64,000 bases of DNA, taken from NCBI GenBank assembly GCA_010909165.1, contig MU008150.1, positions 496,001-560,000 on the forward strand. Reading direction: 5' to 3'. This DNA is from Anthoceros angustus. Its lineage: Eukaryota; Streptophyta; Anthocerotopsida; Anthocerotales; Anthocerotaceae. The position numbers were made by a program, and so were the translations under genes. The notes under the pieces were generated by a model, which was not told the origin of the DNA, did not search any database, and was given only the letters and a program-made list of their open reading frames with translations. Below are positions 1 through 11,399 of this stretch, piece by piece. How positions within the stretch are numbered: position 1 is the stretch's first letter; each line of letters begins with the position of its first letter.

Positions 1-1590
1 AGTACAACTCGCACATGGAGGGTACGCCCCGGCTCCCGTTCGAAGGAACCACTGGTAGACACCCGTGGCGGTTAGGATGTGCAGCCAGTAGTTTATGCCC
101 CCTCCTGTCCCAACAACCACATACACATTTAGAGTGAGCACCCACTCACCATGCAGGCAGAAGCTAGGGACATGAGCATCCTCATCCAGAAGCCGCAGCA
201 CATTACGCCCTTCTGCTAAAGAGGTCCTTACCCTCTCCGCCCGTGGACAGTCCTGGACTGGCTGCTCCCTAGAATCCGGGGGAGTTGCATCCCCTCCTAC
301 AGCGCTCTTGACGGTGGCTTCCCCCACCTCGGGTCTTTCTTCCGCGACAGTGGCCGTTTTAGCCACCGTGGTGGCTGCTTCCTCAACGGTGGCTGTTTCA
401 GCCACTGCGGTGGCTGACACTATGCCTTTATTTGGCCTGCCGGTCTCTCTCTTGACCCTGGCCCTAGCCTCATCTCTCTCCCGCTTATACCTTTCCGCTA
501 GTTTTGAACTTCTCCGTAGGCGCGTCTCCACTGTTCTGGATCACAAATTTCATTACGGGCTCCTCAATCGTAGCATGCGCCCCTTTTACTTGGGTCACCA
601 GGGCCTCCTGTTGGGTGGACATAACCCTCAGCTCCTCCTGTATCTTGCTTAGTGACTCCTCACACTCCCGCCTGCGATCCTCTGCTGCCTTTTTCTCACT
701 CTCCACTCCCTCCAACTTTTCCTTGAGCAGCTTCTCTTGCTGCCCCTGCGCACTAAGCCAGGTGAGAGCCATAGCTGCCTGGTCGAGAAGATCCGACTGG
801 GTTTGAGTCATTGCTTGAAATCCGGGTAGATCACCAAATTGGGGCTGTTCCATTTGTGATGGCTCCACATCGGGGCCCCGTGCTCAAGGCCCCTTGCCAC
901 CACCACCCGGTACGGGCCAAAGGAGTATCCCCAAAAATGTCCTTCAACTCCGGTGAGAACCCTGCTGCCGGAGTTAACCCTTCCTCCCCTACGAGTTGGT
1001 TTGCAACTGCCTCCTCATTCGTAAAAAACTCCCCTAACAGTTGCGACTCGTCCTCCATACCAGCAGAGGGGATAACCCACCGTTTTCCTTTTGCCTTCCC
1101 CTCCTTCTCCCGTGGCTCTGCCGTTGTCTTCGACCTGGTGATCCGGGGTGTGGTTGTGGGCTCCTCTCCCACTGCGACTGTCTTCCCCTTTTTGGTCGAC
1201 CCCTGTCTAGTCGCCACCGCCTTCCTCTTCCTGCTCCTTATAACCTCTCCCCCTTCATCTGAATCTTCTGGTGCCGCAAATTCCCAACTGCTGGAGTCCT
1301 TTCCCGAATCTTCCTTGGACTCTTCTTCTACCTTGAGCTCCCTCACCGACTTCCAGCTATGGAGGGCGGACACAATATTAATCTCCAACTTAGTTAGGCA
1401 CTTGGAATACGCAAACACATGAATCAAGAAGGGCGAGATCGAGAGGAGAGGAGGAGAGCAAATTCGCCCTCTCTTCACATGCTCTCTCAAAAATTATTCT
1501 GTCCCAGTCAATCCGCGTGACCTTAACTACTTCATGGAGGAAGACCAGGAAGTGTGGCCAGCCCCAGATGAAGTGCTCGTTCCTCCTCAT
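1..1590 (-). pseudogene. gag-like retroelement protein remnant
   Basis: Read on the minus strand from 1590 downwards, coding-like sequence continues over several frames. The first part (1590-1390) has a Trp/Phe-rich globular segment. The next part (1490-831) has an acidic and basic linker with a nuclear-localisation-like RSRKRKA. Then comes a charged coiled coil (868-485, rich in EKLEGVESEKKAAEDRR). The last part, 230-1, reads as a hydrophobic/aromatic segment (LHGEWVLTLNVYVV, YQWFLRTG). The frame changes between blocks show decay. The general look is that of gag-like proteins from plant retroelements; no protease or polymerase motif is visible. The region is cut off by the window edge. Family assignment is inference. 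Confidence 0.4.
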
Positions 1591-2818
1591 CCTCCTTCAG
1601 GAGGTTGTGGTGCCCCCAAACATGTAGAATGAAAGGGGACAGCACTGATGGGGGAGGCCGCTAGTTGCGCAGTTTCCGAGCCTCCTGTCCTATCCAGGCG
1701 AAGATGATCCGCCCCCAGTCCACCCTCTTACCTCTCATGAGGGCGTGCAGGAGATAAATCTCCTAGGTGGGCCACCTTGGTGAGCATGTTCCAATGGACA
1801 ATAATCTTGTACCGCCTCACCCGCCTCGGTCCACATCGGCTACCGTTGGAGGACCTATGGGCATCCTGCTTCAAAAGGGCGGCTTTCGCGGCTTCCAACT
1901 TCCCCCTCCCCTTCAGGGGCTCCGACACCACTCCCAGAGCTTCCTCCGCGGGCGGTTGCTAGCCATAGGACCTCCGTTGTCTAGGGCCTACGGTCCTCCC
2001 TCATACTCTTCGATCGGACGGCTCTGCTCGCCGCCGCCAGCATCTTTCTAGCATAATCCCGGACTAGGGCCATGCTATCGTCGTCGAACCGCATCACCGG
2101 AAGATGTCTAGGTACTACTCTGGGCGAGCTCAGCTGCCTCCTCCTGAGCTAGGGGCGGTAGGGATAAGCGCTTGGTGGCGATGTTCTTCTCCACCGATTA
2201 CCATAGCTCCAAAACCTCCGCTACCTTCTTGAGGCCATGTTACTTTCTCGCCTTCTTCTGCTGGAGTAGCCAACTTCACTGCGAAACACAAAATCCACTT
2301 GGCTAGCCCCACGAGTTGCACTGAGGCGAGTTGGTGGGTCACCCATCCATTGTTAACCCCGCACCTCGGGCTTCATGATTCTGCTTCTGCTGCAACTGAA
2401 AATCTTCTTCCTGTGGGGTCAAGCACCAGACTCCCATCTTCCGACCCCTCGCGCCCATACACGGCCCGGAAGAGTTTTAGGTCCCAATTTTGCAGCCTAC
2501 GCCTCATGTCAACCTCCTGCGACAGCGCTTCAGTGCGGCGGGCACTCTGCACCAATGCCTGGGACTAACGTAACACCATTTCTTCTCCATGAGCTCAATC
2601 CCAACTCACCACAAGGCACAAGGAGCTCTAACCTTCCGATGGTCCATGTTGGGCCCTGCGTGAGTAAGGAATCTCTGCGCTCGGCGCCATCTCTTCCTTT
2701 CCGCTCTGGTGGTTCAAACTCCTCTGCTCTACCTCCAATCCGATCTAGGAGGAAGTTCTCCTTGAGCTCCACGACCACCTGCTCCACTTTCAGGTCCAGA
2801 CTTCCACGCTCATAGCAC
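1591..2818 (-). pseudogene. decayed coding remnant upstream of gag-like block
   Basis: Short minus-strand open stretches (2787-2530, 2555-2373, 2342-2130) are separated by stops and frame shifts. 2787-2530 begins with an acidic helix (VVVELKENFLLDRI), and 2555-2373 has a Leu/Arg-rich helix. They appear to belong to the same decayed element as the gag-like block below, because order and strand agree. I recognise no catalytic domain. The stretch ends at the 5' LTR of the neighbouring copia element. Confidence 0.3.
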
Positions 2819-3065
2819 TGTAAGGGTATTAAAGCCCAATGTGTAGACTAATACACTTGAGTCTAAGTTGGAGTGTCGATTAAGTATCATTAGTTTAGCT
2901 AAGCTAATCACTAGGAAGCTTCTTGTGCTCCTTCAGCTTCTTGAGCTTCTAGGGAGCCCTATTGGAGGTATAAATACCCTCAAGCCTCATCTCAATGTGA
3001 GAGAGCTACTCTTGCCTCCTCCTCTCCTCTCCTCTTTCCACCATCATGGCTGCCACGATCCTTCA
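2819..3065 (+). repeat. 5' LTR of copia element
   Basis: It begins TGTAAGGGTATTAAAGCCCA and ends ATCCTTCA, and matches the 3' LTR at 7504-7751 nearly throughout, with small indels. A TATA-type promoter (GGTATAAATACC) lies in the second half, followed by a CT-rich stretch where transcription would start. Confidence 0.92.
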
Positions 3066-3066
3066 A

Positions 3067-3084
3067 GCGGTATCGAGCCTTGGT
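3067..3084 (+). other. primer binding site (initiator Met tRNA), degenerate
   Basis: Directly after the LTR the sequence CGGTATCGAGCCTTGG resembles the plant copia primer binding site TGGTATCAGAGCC with two bases missing. The position immediately downstream of the LTR supports the call. Confidence 0.7.
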
Positions 3085-3117
3085 TTGGTTGTGTTGTGAT
3101 GCTAGAATTTTCTAGGC

Positions 3118-3785
3118 TGCGAGGCGGCGGCTCGTGGAGTGCAGTGATCGGCGCGGTGAGGCTGCGCGCCCGCGGCGAGCCGTGGCGGCGCGTGGCGCGA
3201 GGCCGGCGGCGCGCGCGCGCGGGCAGCCGCGCGCACAGCGAGCGGCGCAGGCCAGCGCGGCGGCGTCGCGCAGGCGCGGCGCGGCGGCGGCGCGGCCGGC
3301 CCCGGCCGCGGCCGCCGCGCGCGCCAGGCGCGGCGCGGGCCAGCAGGCGTGCCCGGCGCGCGGCGCTGGCCGCGCCACGCGAGCCGCGGGCGCGCGCAGC
3401 CCGCGCCGCGCGCCGGCCCATGAGCGCGCCCAGCCGCAGGCCTTGGCGCCAGCCAGGCGGCGCCGCGGCCCGCCGCGCCTTGCCGCAGCGCGCGCGGCCG
3501 CCAGGCTTGGCGCGCGGCGCGCGGCCGCGCCAGCGCCGAGCGAGCCTTGCGGGGCGCAGGCGCCGCGGCTGGCCGCGCGCCGGTAGCGCGCCAGCCGGCG
3601 GCGGCGCCTTGGCAGCGGCAGGCCCATGCGCCCGCGTGGCGTGCGGTGGTGGCGCCGCGCGGGGCGCGTGCGCGCGGCGGCGCGGTGCGCGCGGTGGCAG
3701 AGTGGGTGCGGCAGTGCGGCGCGGCGGCAGGCGGTGCGGTGAGCGAGGGCGCGGTGCCGCGAGTGAGCGAATCGATCGGCGGATT
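3118..3785. other. extremely GC-rich low-complexity leader segment
   Basis: About 670 bp built almost wholly of GCG/CGC/GGC words lie between the primer binding site and gag. Sampled 60-base lines are roughly 87-92% G+C, while the flanking LTR and gag are ordinary. CpG is not depleted. Long Arg/Ala open frames occur on both strands and in several frames, as expected from composition, so none is taken as coding. The edges are sharp: ordinary sequence resumes at about 3785. Confidence 0.8.
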
Positions 3786-3880
3786 ACTCGGTGGAATAGC
3801 GGCACAAATACAGTCGGTGGTATTTCTTCTTTGACTTTTTAACAAGGCGAGAGTGTTTTATCGTATCGATTTTTGAGTCA

Positions 3881-6800
3881 TGATGTCTTCATCATCGAGC
3901 GTCATGTTCAATATCGAGAAGTTAGATGGTACTAACTTCCGTTCGGAAAGAACAAGTGTATAATGTTCTAGTAAAAGCGGATCAAGCCCATAAAGTTGTT
4001 AGGCGTCAAACGGATAGTATGACCGGGATGAGTGGCGGGACTGGATGAGCTTGCTAGATCTACTATCATGCTAACATTGTCAAAAGCAGTGTACTTCAAT
4101 GTGAAAGATAAGACCACGAGTTACGGTGTGGCGGTATGTGACTGTATGAGAAGCAAAGTGCGGCTTCTCGGTGTATTGGTTGAAAACGGTGGTGGACTTG
4201 AAGATGAAGGAAGGGACGAGGATGTCCGATCATCGAATGATTTCAATACCATCTCAGTTTCCGATGAGCTATCGTTCGAGGAAAAACGCCGAGTTGGGGT
4301 TTACCGGTGCACATCATGGTGAGAGGGAGGTCCAATGCGAAGGAAGCAACAGAGAGGAAACCTCCGTAGCAAATCTCATAATCGTAACAAGAATGTGGAG
4401 TGTCACTATTGTCACAAAGGGTCACTTCAAAGAGAGTCGAGAAGTTCAAAAGGACCAAGGAAGAGAAGAAGCGGGGCGACAAGGCGACTTGCATCGAGTT
4501 GGAAGAGTTAAACTACATTGAGGACGGAGATGTCCTTATCTCTACTTGAATCTTGCACAATTAACTTGAGTGGATAGTCATTTATTACGCAATTGGATAA
4601 TTGACTGCGGTGCATCTTTCCATGTTACTCATAGAGAGTGGTTTAACGTATGATGCTACAAGGAAAGGATCGTTAGGCTTGGAAATAACTATGCATGCGG
4701 ATCGCGGGCGTGGGTGATGTGCAACTCAAGTTTGACAACGGATCTTCATTCATCTTTGAAGGGCGTTAGGCATGTTCGAAGTTGACAAAGAGCATGATTA
4801 GCGCGAGACGGTTGGATGATCTTTGGTTACCATCTTTGGTTTTGGGGATCACTCTTGGAAGATCTCCAAAGGTTCTCTTGTGTTAGCTCGTGGATCGGTG
4901 GCACTTTGTACTCACTTGGTAAACCTTTATCAAAGATCATGTGATCGTGTGACGAGCAGCAAATGTTTCCTTGTGGCATTGCGGTTAGGACATATGTCTC
5001 GAAGGGAATGAAGGTTTTATCTCGTTACGGTTATATCCTGTTCTTAACTTCTAATCTCTCGATGTGTGAGCTTTGTTTATATGGGAAGCAGACAAAATCA
5101 TCACATCGAACACGAGGTAAAGTAGAAGTAAACCTCTTGAGTTGGTTCACGATGATGTATGTGGACCTATGCCTCTGCATCATTAGGCGGTGCCTCTATT
5201 TTGTCACTTTCATAGATGATTTCTCACGCAAGGTGTGGGTTTATCCTTTGAGGAAAAAGGATGAAGTTCGGTGTTTGAAATTTGTCACCCTTGTAGAGAA
5301 TCGATCATGATTGAAGTGTCTAAGGGCGGATAATGGTGGCGAGTATGTTTCAGCTTTCGGTCATTGATTCCAAGGGAATCAAAAGAATTATTGCCGTATA
5401 CTCCTCCACAAAATGGTGTGTGGCGGATGAGCAGAACCATTCGAGGAGAGGATCGTGGTTTTGTTGTCAAACTCGGATTGCCTAATGGGTTTTGGGCGAG
5501 CGATGTCTGCAGTTCATCTTATTGATCTCCTAATAAAATTTGAGCGAGTTCGAGGAGCTATAGTGCGGAAAGAAACCATCCTACAAGCATCTGAGTGTTT
5601 GGGTGAGGCATCTTGCCATGTTCCAAAGAGTTTCGGGACAAGTTGGCACCTAAGTCCAAGAAATGTATTTTTCTTGGCTATGGTGATTACGGTGAGATGG
5701 GATACCGTTTGTGGGATCCGAGGCTAGAAAGGTTGTTCGTACTAACGGCGTGTTCTTCAATGAGAACAAGATGCGAAGCCTACTCCAAGCGTGGAGGTGC
5801 GAAGGGTGATCTTCAAGAAGATGGACATGATCATCATGGGGTTGATACGTGGTAATGCGGGAGCACATTCCTCCACCTAGATGAACCAAGAGTCGAACAA
5901 GCTCCTATAGAGGTGCACAGTGCCCGTAGGTCGAGGCGGGGATTACCACCTCGGGGTATGATCCATCTGGATTATGTTATCTTGATTGTGGGAACCCTCT
6001 TCTTACAAAGAGGCTCCATCAGCGAGTAACAAAGAGAAGTGGGAGAAGGCCATGCGATCGAAATGAATTATGCATAAGAACCAAACTTGGGAGTTGGTTG
6101 TTGCCTAAGGATAAGAAGGCACTCTGGCAAATGGGTGTACAAGATGAAGGTCATACTTGATGGCAAACCAAAGTACAAGGCACGATTGGTTGCTAAGGGT
6201 TTCAAGCAACAACGGGCATTGACTTTGATGAGATTTTCTCACGGTAGTCAAAATGACAACTTTGCGATGTGTTCTTGCTTTGGTTGCGAGGATGATATGG
6301 AACTTATGCGGATGGATGTCAAGGCGGCATTCTTGCATGGTGACCTTCAAGAGGGCGTCTACATGCAACCGAAGGTTTTGTTGAGAAGGGCAAAGAGCAT
6401 CGGTGTGAGTTGAGGAAGAGCCTTTATGGTTTGAAGCAGGCACCAGTGGTATCACAAGTTCCACTCATTTATGCTTTCTCAAGGCTACAAGCGTGGATGA
6501 GGATCATTGCCTCTATCTGAAGCAAGCTAAGGATCAAAGCTTGCTCATTTTGATCCTCTATGTGGATGATATGCTAATTCTTTGGGAGCGATCTTGATGA
6601 GATTTGTTGAAGTCAAAGTTGAATGCTCACTTTGAAAAGCAGACTTGGGAGGCGAGCCATATACTTGGCATGCGTGTCGTCGGAGCAGACATAAGCGTGC
6701 TTTATTTGTCTCGAGACGGAATACATTGAGGTGCTTCAACGTTTCAACATGGAGAAGGGAAGCCATTGGGTACTCCATTGCCTCCATATGTGAAACTTTC

Positions 6801-7480
6801 AAGCGCGGATTGCCCAAGCTACGAGGAGGACAAAAGCTGAAATGGAGAAGGTCCCATACTCATCAGTAGGGAGTTTGATGTATGCAATGATTGCTACACG
6901 TCACGACATTGCCTTTGCGGTGGGAGTGGTTAGCGAGTTTATGTCAAACCACGGCAAGAAGCATTGGGAGGCGATAAAAGGAGTTATGAGGTATGAATGG
7001 TACAAAAGCTTTGTGCATATGTTTTGGTAGTGAAGATGCATGTGGTTGGGTACGGATCTTATGAGGATATGGACAAAGGAGGTCCACATCGAGTTATGTC
7101 TTCACGTGCCTTTGGAGGCGATCTCATGGCGATCTCGTTTGCGATCGTGCATTCGCTATCTACCAGGCCGAGTATGTTGCGACAGCGGGGCTTGCAAGGA
7201 AGCCATATGGCTTGCTCGTTTAGTGGGAGACTTGGGGATCAAGGTTGTGCCGGTGTTGCATTGTGATAGCAGTGCTATCAATTGGCAAAGAATCCGATGT
7301 TTCATGCGAAGACTAAACATGTGGATGTGTATCACTTCATTCGAGAGGTGTTGGACGACAAGAGGTACAACTTGTCAAGGTTCACACCAGAACCTGAGAT
7401 ATTCTTACCAAGGGACTCTCTACGACAATTTGCACAAGCTCGGACGATGGGCATGAGATAGTCCATTCTTCCACGAAGGT
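3881..7480 (+). pseudogene. copia gag-pol remnant
   Basis: Gag begins at the tandem ATGs near 3881 (SSSVMFNIEKLDGTNF, typical of plant copia gag N-termini). Then follow a pre-integrase domain (about 4900-5100, RLGHMS then CELCLYGKQTKSSH), the integrase core (5120-5300, FVTFIDDFSRKVWVYPLRKK), reverse transcriptase (6130-6590, KARLVAKGFKQQ, MDVKAAFLHGDL, then LYVDD near 6560), and RNase H up to about 7450. The frame changes repeatedly, so domains were joined by similarity and not by one open frame. It carries single-base indels in nearly every domain. The element is dead as read, unless some indels are sequence errors. Confidence 0.85.
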
Positions 7481-7489
7481 AAATTGGCC

Positions 7490-7503
7490 TTTAAGTGGGA
7501 GGT
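7490..7503 (+). other. polypurine tract
   Basis: A purine-rich run (AAGTGGGAGG) lies directly before the TG of the 3' LTR, where plus-strand DNA synthesis of LTR elements is primed. Confidence 0.75.
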
Positions 7504-7751
7504 TGTAAGGGTATTAAAGCCCAATGTACTTAGACTAATACACTTAGTCTAAGTTAGGTGTCGATTAAGTATCATTAGTTTAGCTTAAGCTAATCACTAG
7601 GAAGCTTCTTGTGCTCCTTCCTAGGAGCTTCTTGTGGAGCTTCCTAGGAGCCTATTGGAGGTATAAATACCTCAAGCCTCATCTCAATGTGAGAGCTACT
7701 CTTGCCTCCTCCTCTCTCTCCTCTTTCCACCATGGTGCCCACGATCCTTCA
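7504..7751 (+). repeat. 3' LTR of copia element
   Basis: It starts TGTAAGGGTATTAAAGCCCA and ends ATCCTTCA and contains the same TATA element (GGTATAAATACC) as the 5' copy. Differences from the 5' LTR are mainly short indels, including an extra CCTAGGAGCTTCTTGTGGAG-type duplication in this copy. Confidence 0.92.
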
Positions 7752-8000
7752 TAGCCTACACCCACCAATTACGCCCAGCGTGCTGGGGTTCTCTTCCCCG
7801 CCCGCGCCCGCCCGCATTGCGCACCCGTGCTCCTACCATAAATGCACACTTGCACTGTAAAAGGAAACCCTCGTTCCTGATGTGGCTGCATGCGCACGCC
7901 CTTCTCTCAACTCCGCTTAAGGTCACCTTGATCACCGACTTGACTCACTCGCCCCTTGAAATCTCGCAGACCCCCGACCAGTGCGGTCTTCTCCCGATTC

Positions 8001-8468
8001 TTACCTGCTCACTCCTTTATCGGCACCGCTACTAGGGTTGTTAACTCCCCCTGGCCTGTACGACCCATACACGGCCACCGTTGTGGAACTAGCCACCTCC
8101 CCACTCCCCTGCGCCACTGTTGCTGAATGCTTGAGTTCTTTAGTGCACCAACCACCTTTCCCTCCAGACTTATGCCCGTGTTGTAACATGTCCATAGCCT
8201 TCTCAAGCAGCTCATGACACTTCCTATTCTCCTTTTTCTCTTCTCCTTTCTCCTCAACCTTCCTTTCAAGCTCCATGATTGCAATCCCCTTTTGAGCTTG
8301 GGCTGTCCAGCACCCTAGATCAGTCCTTGCATCCCTATTTTCCAATTCCTCAAGTTCCTGCCGTGGCATAGTGAAGTTTTTAAAGCATTCCTCTATCATC
8401 TCCAAGTTGACATAGGCCCAATGGCGACCATACATCCATTGCAATTGTATGTCATGGCTCCCTAGCAA
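8001..8468 (-). pseudogene. gag-like retroelement fragment
   Basis: An open frame of about 150 codons begins near 8468 without a convincing ATG of its own. It has a Trp/Tyr-rich motif (DIQLQWMYGRHWAYVNLEMI) followed by a Lys/Glu coiled coil (KVEEKGEEKKENRKCHELLEK) and a Gly/Ser/Thr tail. The same aromatic motif recurs near 17.27 kb, which shows a dispersed family. A short basic leader (KAPAPKKGKMVAR) precedes it in a neighbouring frame. This is probably the gag region of a Ty3/gypsy-type element whose integrase end lies at 9.9-10.1 kb. No enzyme motif is present. Confidence 0.45.
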
Positions 8469-8469
8469 C

Positions 8470-9892
8470 CATCTTGCCCTTCTTAGGTGCAGGCGCTTTC
8501 ACCATCTTGCCCCCTTCAAGATAATTGCACAAACAAGACAAGCTTGGGCACGCCTACTTGCTCGTTTCTACCTAGTTGTCACTCAGCTTCTACACACAAT
8601 TGCAAGCTTTCTTCACTCGCCACACAAAATCCACCAAGAGAGAAACTTCAGCCCTTTTCCACTTACTTCCTCTTCACTCCACAGTCCCATTTAGCTCAAA
8701 CTTGATGTCTTCACAGCATACAGCTCCTTGTGCGCCCAGATCCCTCACTTGCAAGGTTCTAGGCACAAAAAATTCAGCGCCGCTGCCCTCTTCACAGTTG
8801 TGCTTCAAATCCCTTCACACACAACTCCTTATGCACGAACACCTCCTTCTCCTTGCACACACATGGGCACCGCGTTCTCACCAAGTCCTTGCCCTAGCTT
8901 TCCCTTGCATGCACAAGCTCTTCCTCGCGATTCCTCACAGGCTTCTTGGGTGCCACTCCCTACATACCTAGCTTGCATGGCCCTTTGGTAGTAATAGTGA
9001 AACTCCTGGATATAGGCCGTTGATTCCTTGCCATGTGGCACCATTTCCACCGTCCTCTATTTAGCAGCCCTACTTGTTAAAAGCACCCTACACTACCTAC
9101 CTTACATATTTATGTTCTATTATTCCTAATATATCCTATTTATCCACAACCTTGCATATACAGTCCTTTTTAACAACTTCCTAGGTTAGAACCTGCCTAA
9201 TTTGGAAAGCTTGCTTCCCAAGGTATCCAAGTAGGGTGTCGCACCCCACTTTCGCTGCCCATAGGGAATCCTCTCCACTCCCTACGGTAGGGAGACCTCT
9301 CCACTCCCTACATCCTATCTATGTATGGTCAACCTTATGACCCTACGCCTCATCTATGTAGGGTCACTCTTGCTACCCTACGTTCTATCTACCCGTCCAC
9401 ATGCCTCATCTATGTAGGGTCACTCTTGGCACCCTATGCCTCATCTATGTAGGGCTAGCTTTTGACACTCTATGCACTCGCTTAAACTGTCCATGTAGGG
9501 AGCCCCTCTTCATTCTTGTAGGGCCAGCTACCACCCTACACCTGTCCCTCGTAGGGTGCATCTCCCTATGGTAGGGAGTGCCATGCCCTATATCTATAGG
9601 ACAAGTGTCTTTCCCTTGTGTAGGGGCTGTCTCCCCCACATCATTCACACTCGCTTCCTCCCTACATGCAACTCCCTTCCTGCATGTTTGCCTCTACCTA
9701 GATCTCTACTTGCACTCACTTAATTGCAAGTAAGCTTCCACAAAGAAATGCCTAGCAATTCCTTTGGCACTTTTCTGAGTTCGTTTTGATCCAAGTTTTG
9801 TCAACTCTAACCAAAAAAAATAAAGGGCCCAAAGTTTTGCATTTCACATGCTCCCCTCCTCACTTTTTACGTCCTCGCAAACAACCTACTTC
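8470..9892. other. non-coding stretch with imperfect short repeats
   Basis: No supported gene. 8470-9200 is CT-rich with scattered short open frames of biased composition. From about 9220 to 9640 the motif CTATGTAGGGTCACTCTTG and shorter forms (TGTAGGG, CCCTAC) recur irregularly on both strands, giving many small hairpins. This may be the LTR or 3' untranslated part of the gypsy element on the minus strand. Confidence 0.4.
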
Positions 9893-10134
9893 CTACGGTA
9901 CAAAGTACTTCTTTACTTTCCATCCATTCACCCTAGTAGGGAATGGCTCCCCGTCTAGCTCCTTCAATTGCACTGAGCCATTTTTATACACAGCCATGAC
10001 CTCATAAGGTCCCATCCACCTCAATCTAAGCTTCCCTGGGAAATCCATATAATGGCTGTCATAGAGAAGAACCAAATCCCCGGACACAATAGCCGCCTGC
10101 CTACGTAACTTCCCATCATGTCTATCCTTCCTAA
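9893..10134 (-). pseudogene. Ty3/gypsy integrase C-terminal end
   Basis: The minus-strand frame reads an integrase C-terminal domain: LRRQAAIVSGDLVLLYDS, then KLRLRWMGPYEV, a short beta-rich core ending LDGEPFPTRVNGWKVKKYF and a stop. The GDLVLLYD...W.GPYEV pattern is the usual SH3-like end of gypsy polyproteins. The frame is open up to 10134 and then stops being integrase-like where the inverted-terminal sequence begins. That suggests the transposon at 10135 cut it. Confidence 0.8.
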
Positions 10135-11084
10135 AACACGATAATTTTGCAAGGGGGGAAATATACCCGATGGGGGTTTACTGGCTTTTATCCTTCGAAG
10201 AGGGTTTCTGATAGGTCTAAAACTAGCCTGTCATGGCATGCTCTAAAAATTTATCACAAAATCATGGTGTCACACCATTGGTTGCATTGTTTTCATGAAC
10301 GGCTGAGGCATGTGAAGGGTTTAGGCTTTCCACAACACATCGCATAATTGAACCCACGTGGTTGACCATTCTTGGCGGTGTTACGCACATAAATATTGCC
10401 TTTCAACTAAGGCGCTATGTAAAAACACCAAAAGAAGACCCGAGTAGTCGTTGTATACTACACTTTGGGCATATGAGGGAAAGGGCGCCGGCCGGCGCCT
10501 TTCCCCGCATACCTCCGGAGAGTTTGGGGTTTAGGTCAAAGTTCCTAGTCGTCGTTCTCACTTCCCACGCAGACAATGTCCTTGTGTGATAGATAGAGTA
10601 CGACGACATCGGATTCAGTTGATATGCAAATGGAACCCTCTTCAAGAAGCACCTTCATTCGATTTTTACCGCACATGGTTGTCACCAAGAATCAATGCCG
10701 CAAGCCCTTGTCACAAGGTCATGTTTCCATTTGCATTCCACTACATCGGGTGGGGCAGAAGTCCTTCAAAGCAAATGACCGCCCTCTGGGGAACACAAAG
10801 GCCTTGTACTTCATGCACACTATTTCAATACCATACAAGTTAACCAAAATCAGAGCTGTTTTAAAATATTTTTAAAATATATAGAGTAAGTGGGATTAGT
10901 TCCCCTCAAAACCACGGCCCAAACCTCAAAGTAATGTTATGTTCCACATTTTGTATTAACATGCCCATATATTCTTCGAGAACGTTGCACATTGTACAGA
11001 TCTGAATTAATGAAAGTAAGTTCATAGGTTTTTCGAAAATGGGTGCAATCGTGGCATGAGAGAAGAATTTCAAAATACGCATCC

Positions 11085-11235
11085 ATAAAGAGGATGCCGG
11101 GCCGGCGGCCGCCTTCCCATGCATGCCTCCCATGGCTCCCCCATGCATGCCTCCGCCGGCCGGCCGGCCCCCCATGCACGCCCTCCCCATGGGCGCCGGC
11201 CGGCGCCCTCCCCATGCACGCCCTCCCCATGGGCT
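11085..11235. repeat. GC-rich palindromic array in element 1
   Basis: The words GCCGGC, CATGCATGCCTCC, CATGCACGCCCTCCCCATGG and GGCGCCGGCCGGCGCC are repeated over about 150 bp in DNA that is otherwise AT-rich. The same vocabulary makes up the core of the element at 56982-58627. Confidence 0.75.
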
Positions 11236-11278
11236 GCCTTTGATAAAATAAATAGCGGTTCAAATGATTTGTGGCTTG

Positions 11279-11335
11279 GGGTGGTTACTCAAGTGGTTTA
11301 GTAGTAGGTCGTGAGGTCAATTCCTCTACTCCACA
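11279..11335 (+). repeat. tRNA-like (SINE-head-like) sequence
   Basis: GGGTGGTTACTCAAGTGGTT resembles a tRNA 5' end with an A-box-like stretch. About 35 bases on, GAGGTCAATTCC resembles a B box (GGTTCAAATCC). The acceptor stem is not clearly paired, so this is at best a tRNA-derived remnant. Confidence 0.25.
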
Positions 11336-11399
11336 CACACCAACTTGCCTTTTTAAGGGCATCCTTTAAATTAAAGGATTCTGTCCTTAAGGACGCATT

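Larger units (their letters stand above)
2819..7751 (+). mobile_element. Ty1/copia LTR retrotransposon, degenerate
   Basis: The element has two matching LTRs (247 and 248 bp), a degenerate initiator-Met-tRNA primer binding site, a GC-rich leader, a gag-pol remnant in the copia order (gag, pre-integrase zinc domain, integrase, reverse transcriptase, RNase H) and a purine tract before the 3' LTR. The last four bases before the 5' LTR and the first bases after the 3' LTR both contain TAGC but are offset (agcac against tagcc), so a clean target-site duplication cannot be claimed. All coding domains carry frameshifts, so the copy cannot be autonomous. Confidence 0.9.

Noticed and set aside
3044-3845. 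Long open frames on both strands in the GC-rich leader
   Set aside because: Arg/Ala/Pro-only composition in several frames at once is expected from 90% GC sequence without stop codons; no motif.
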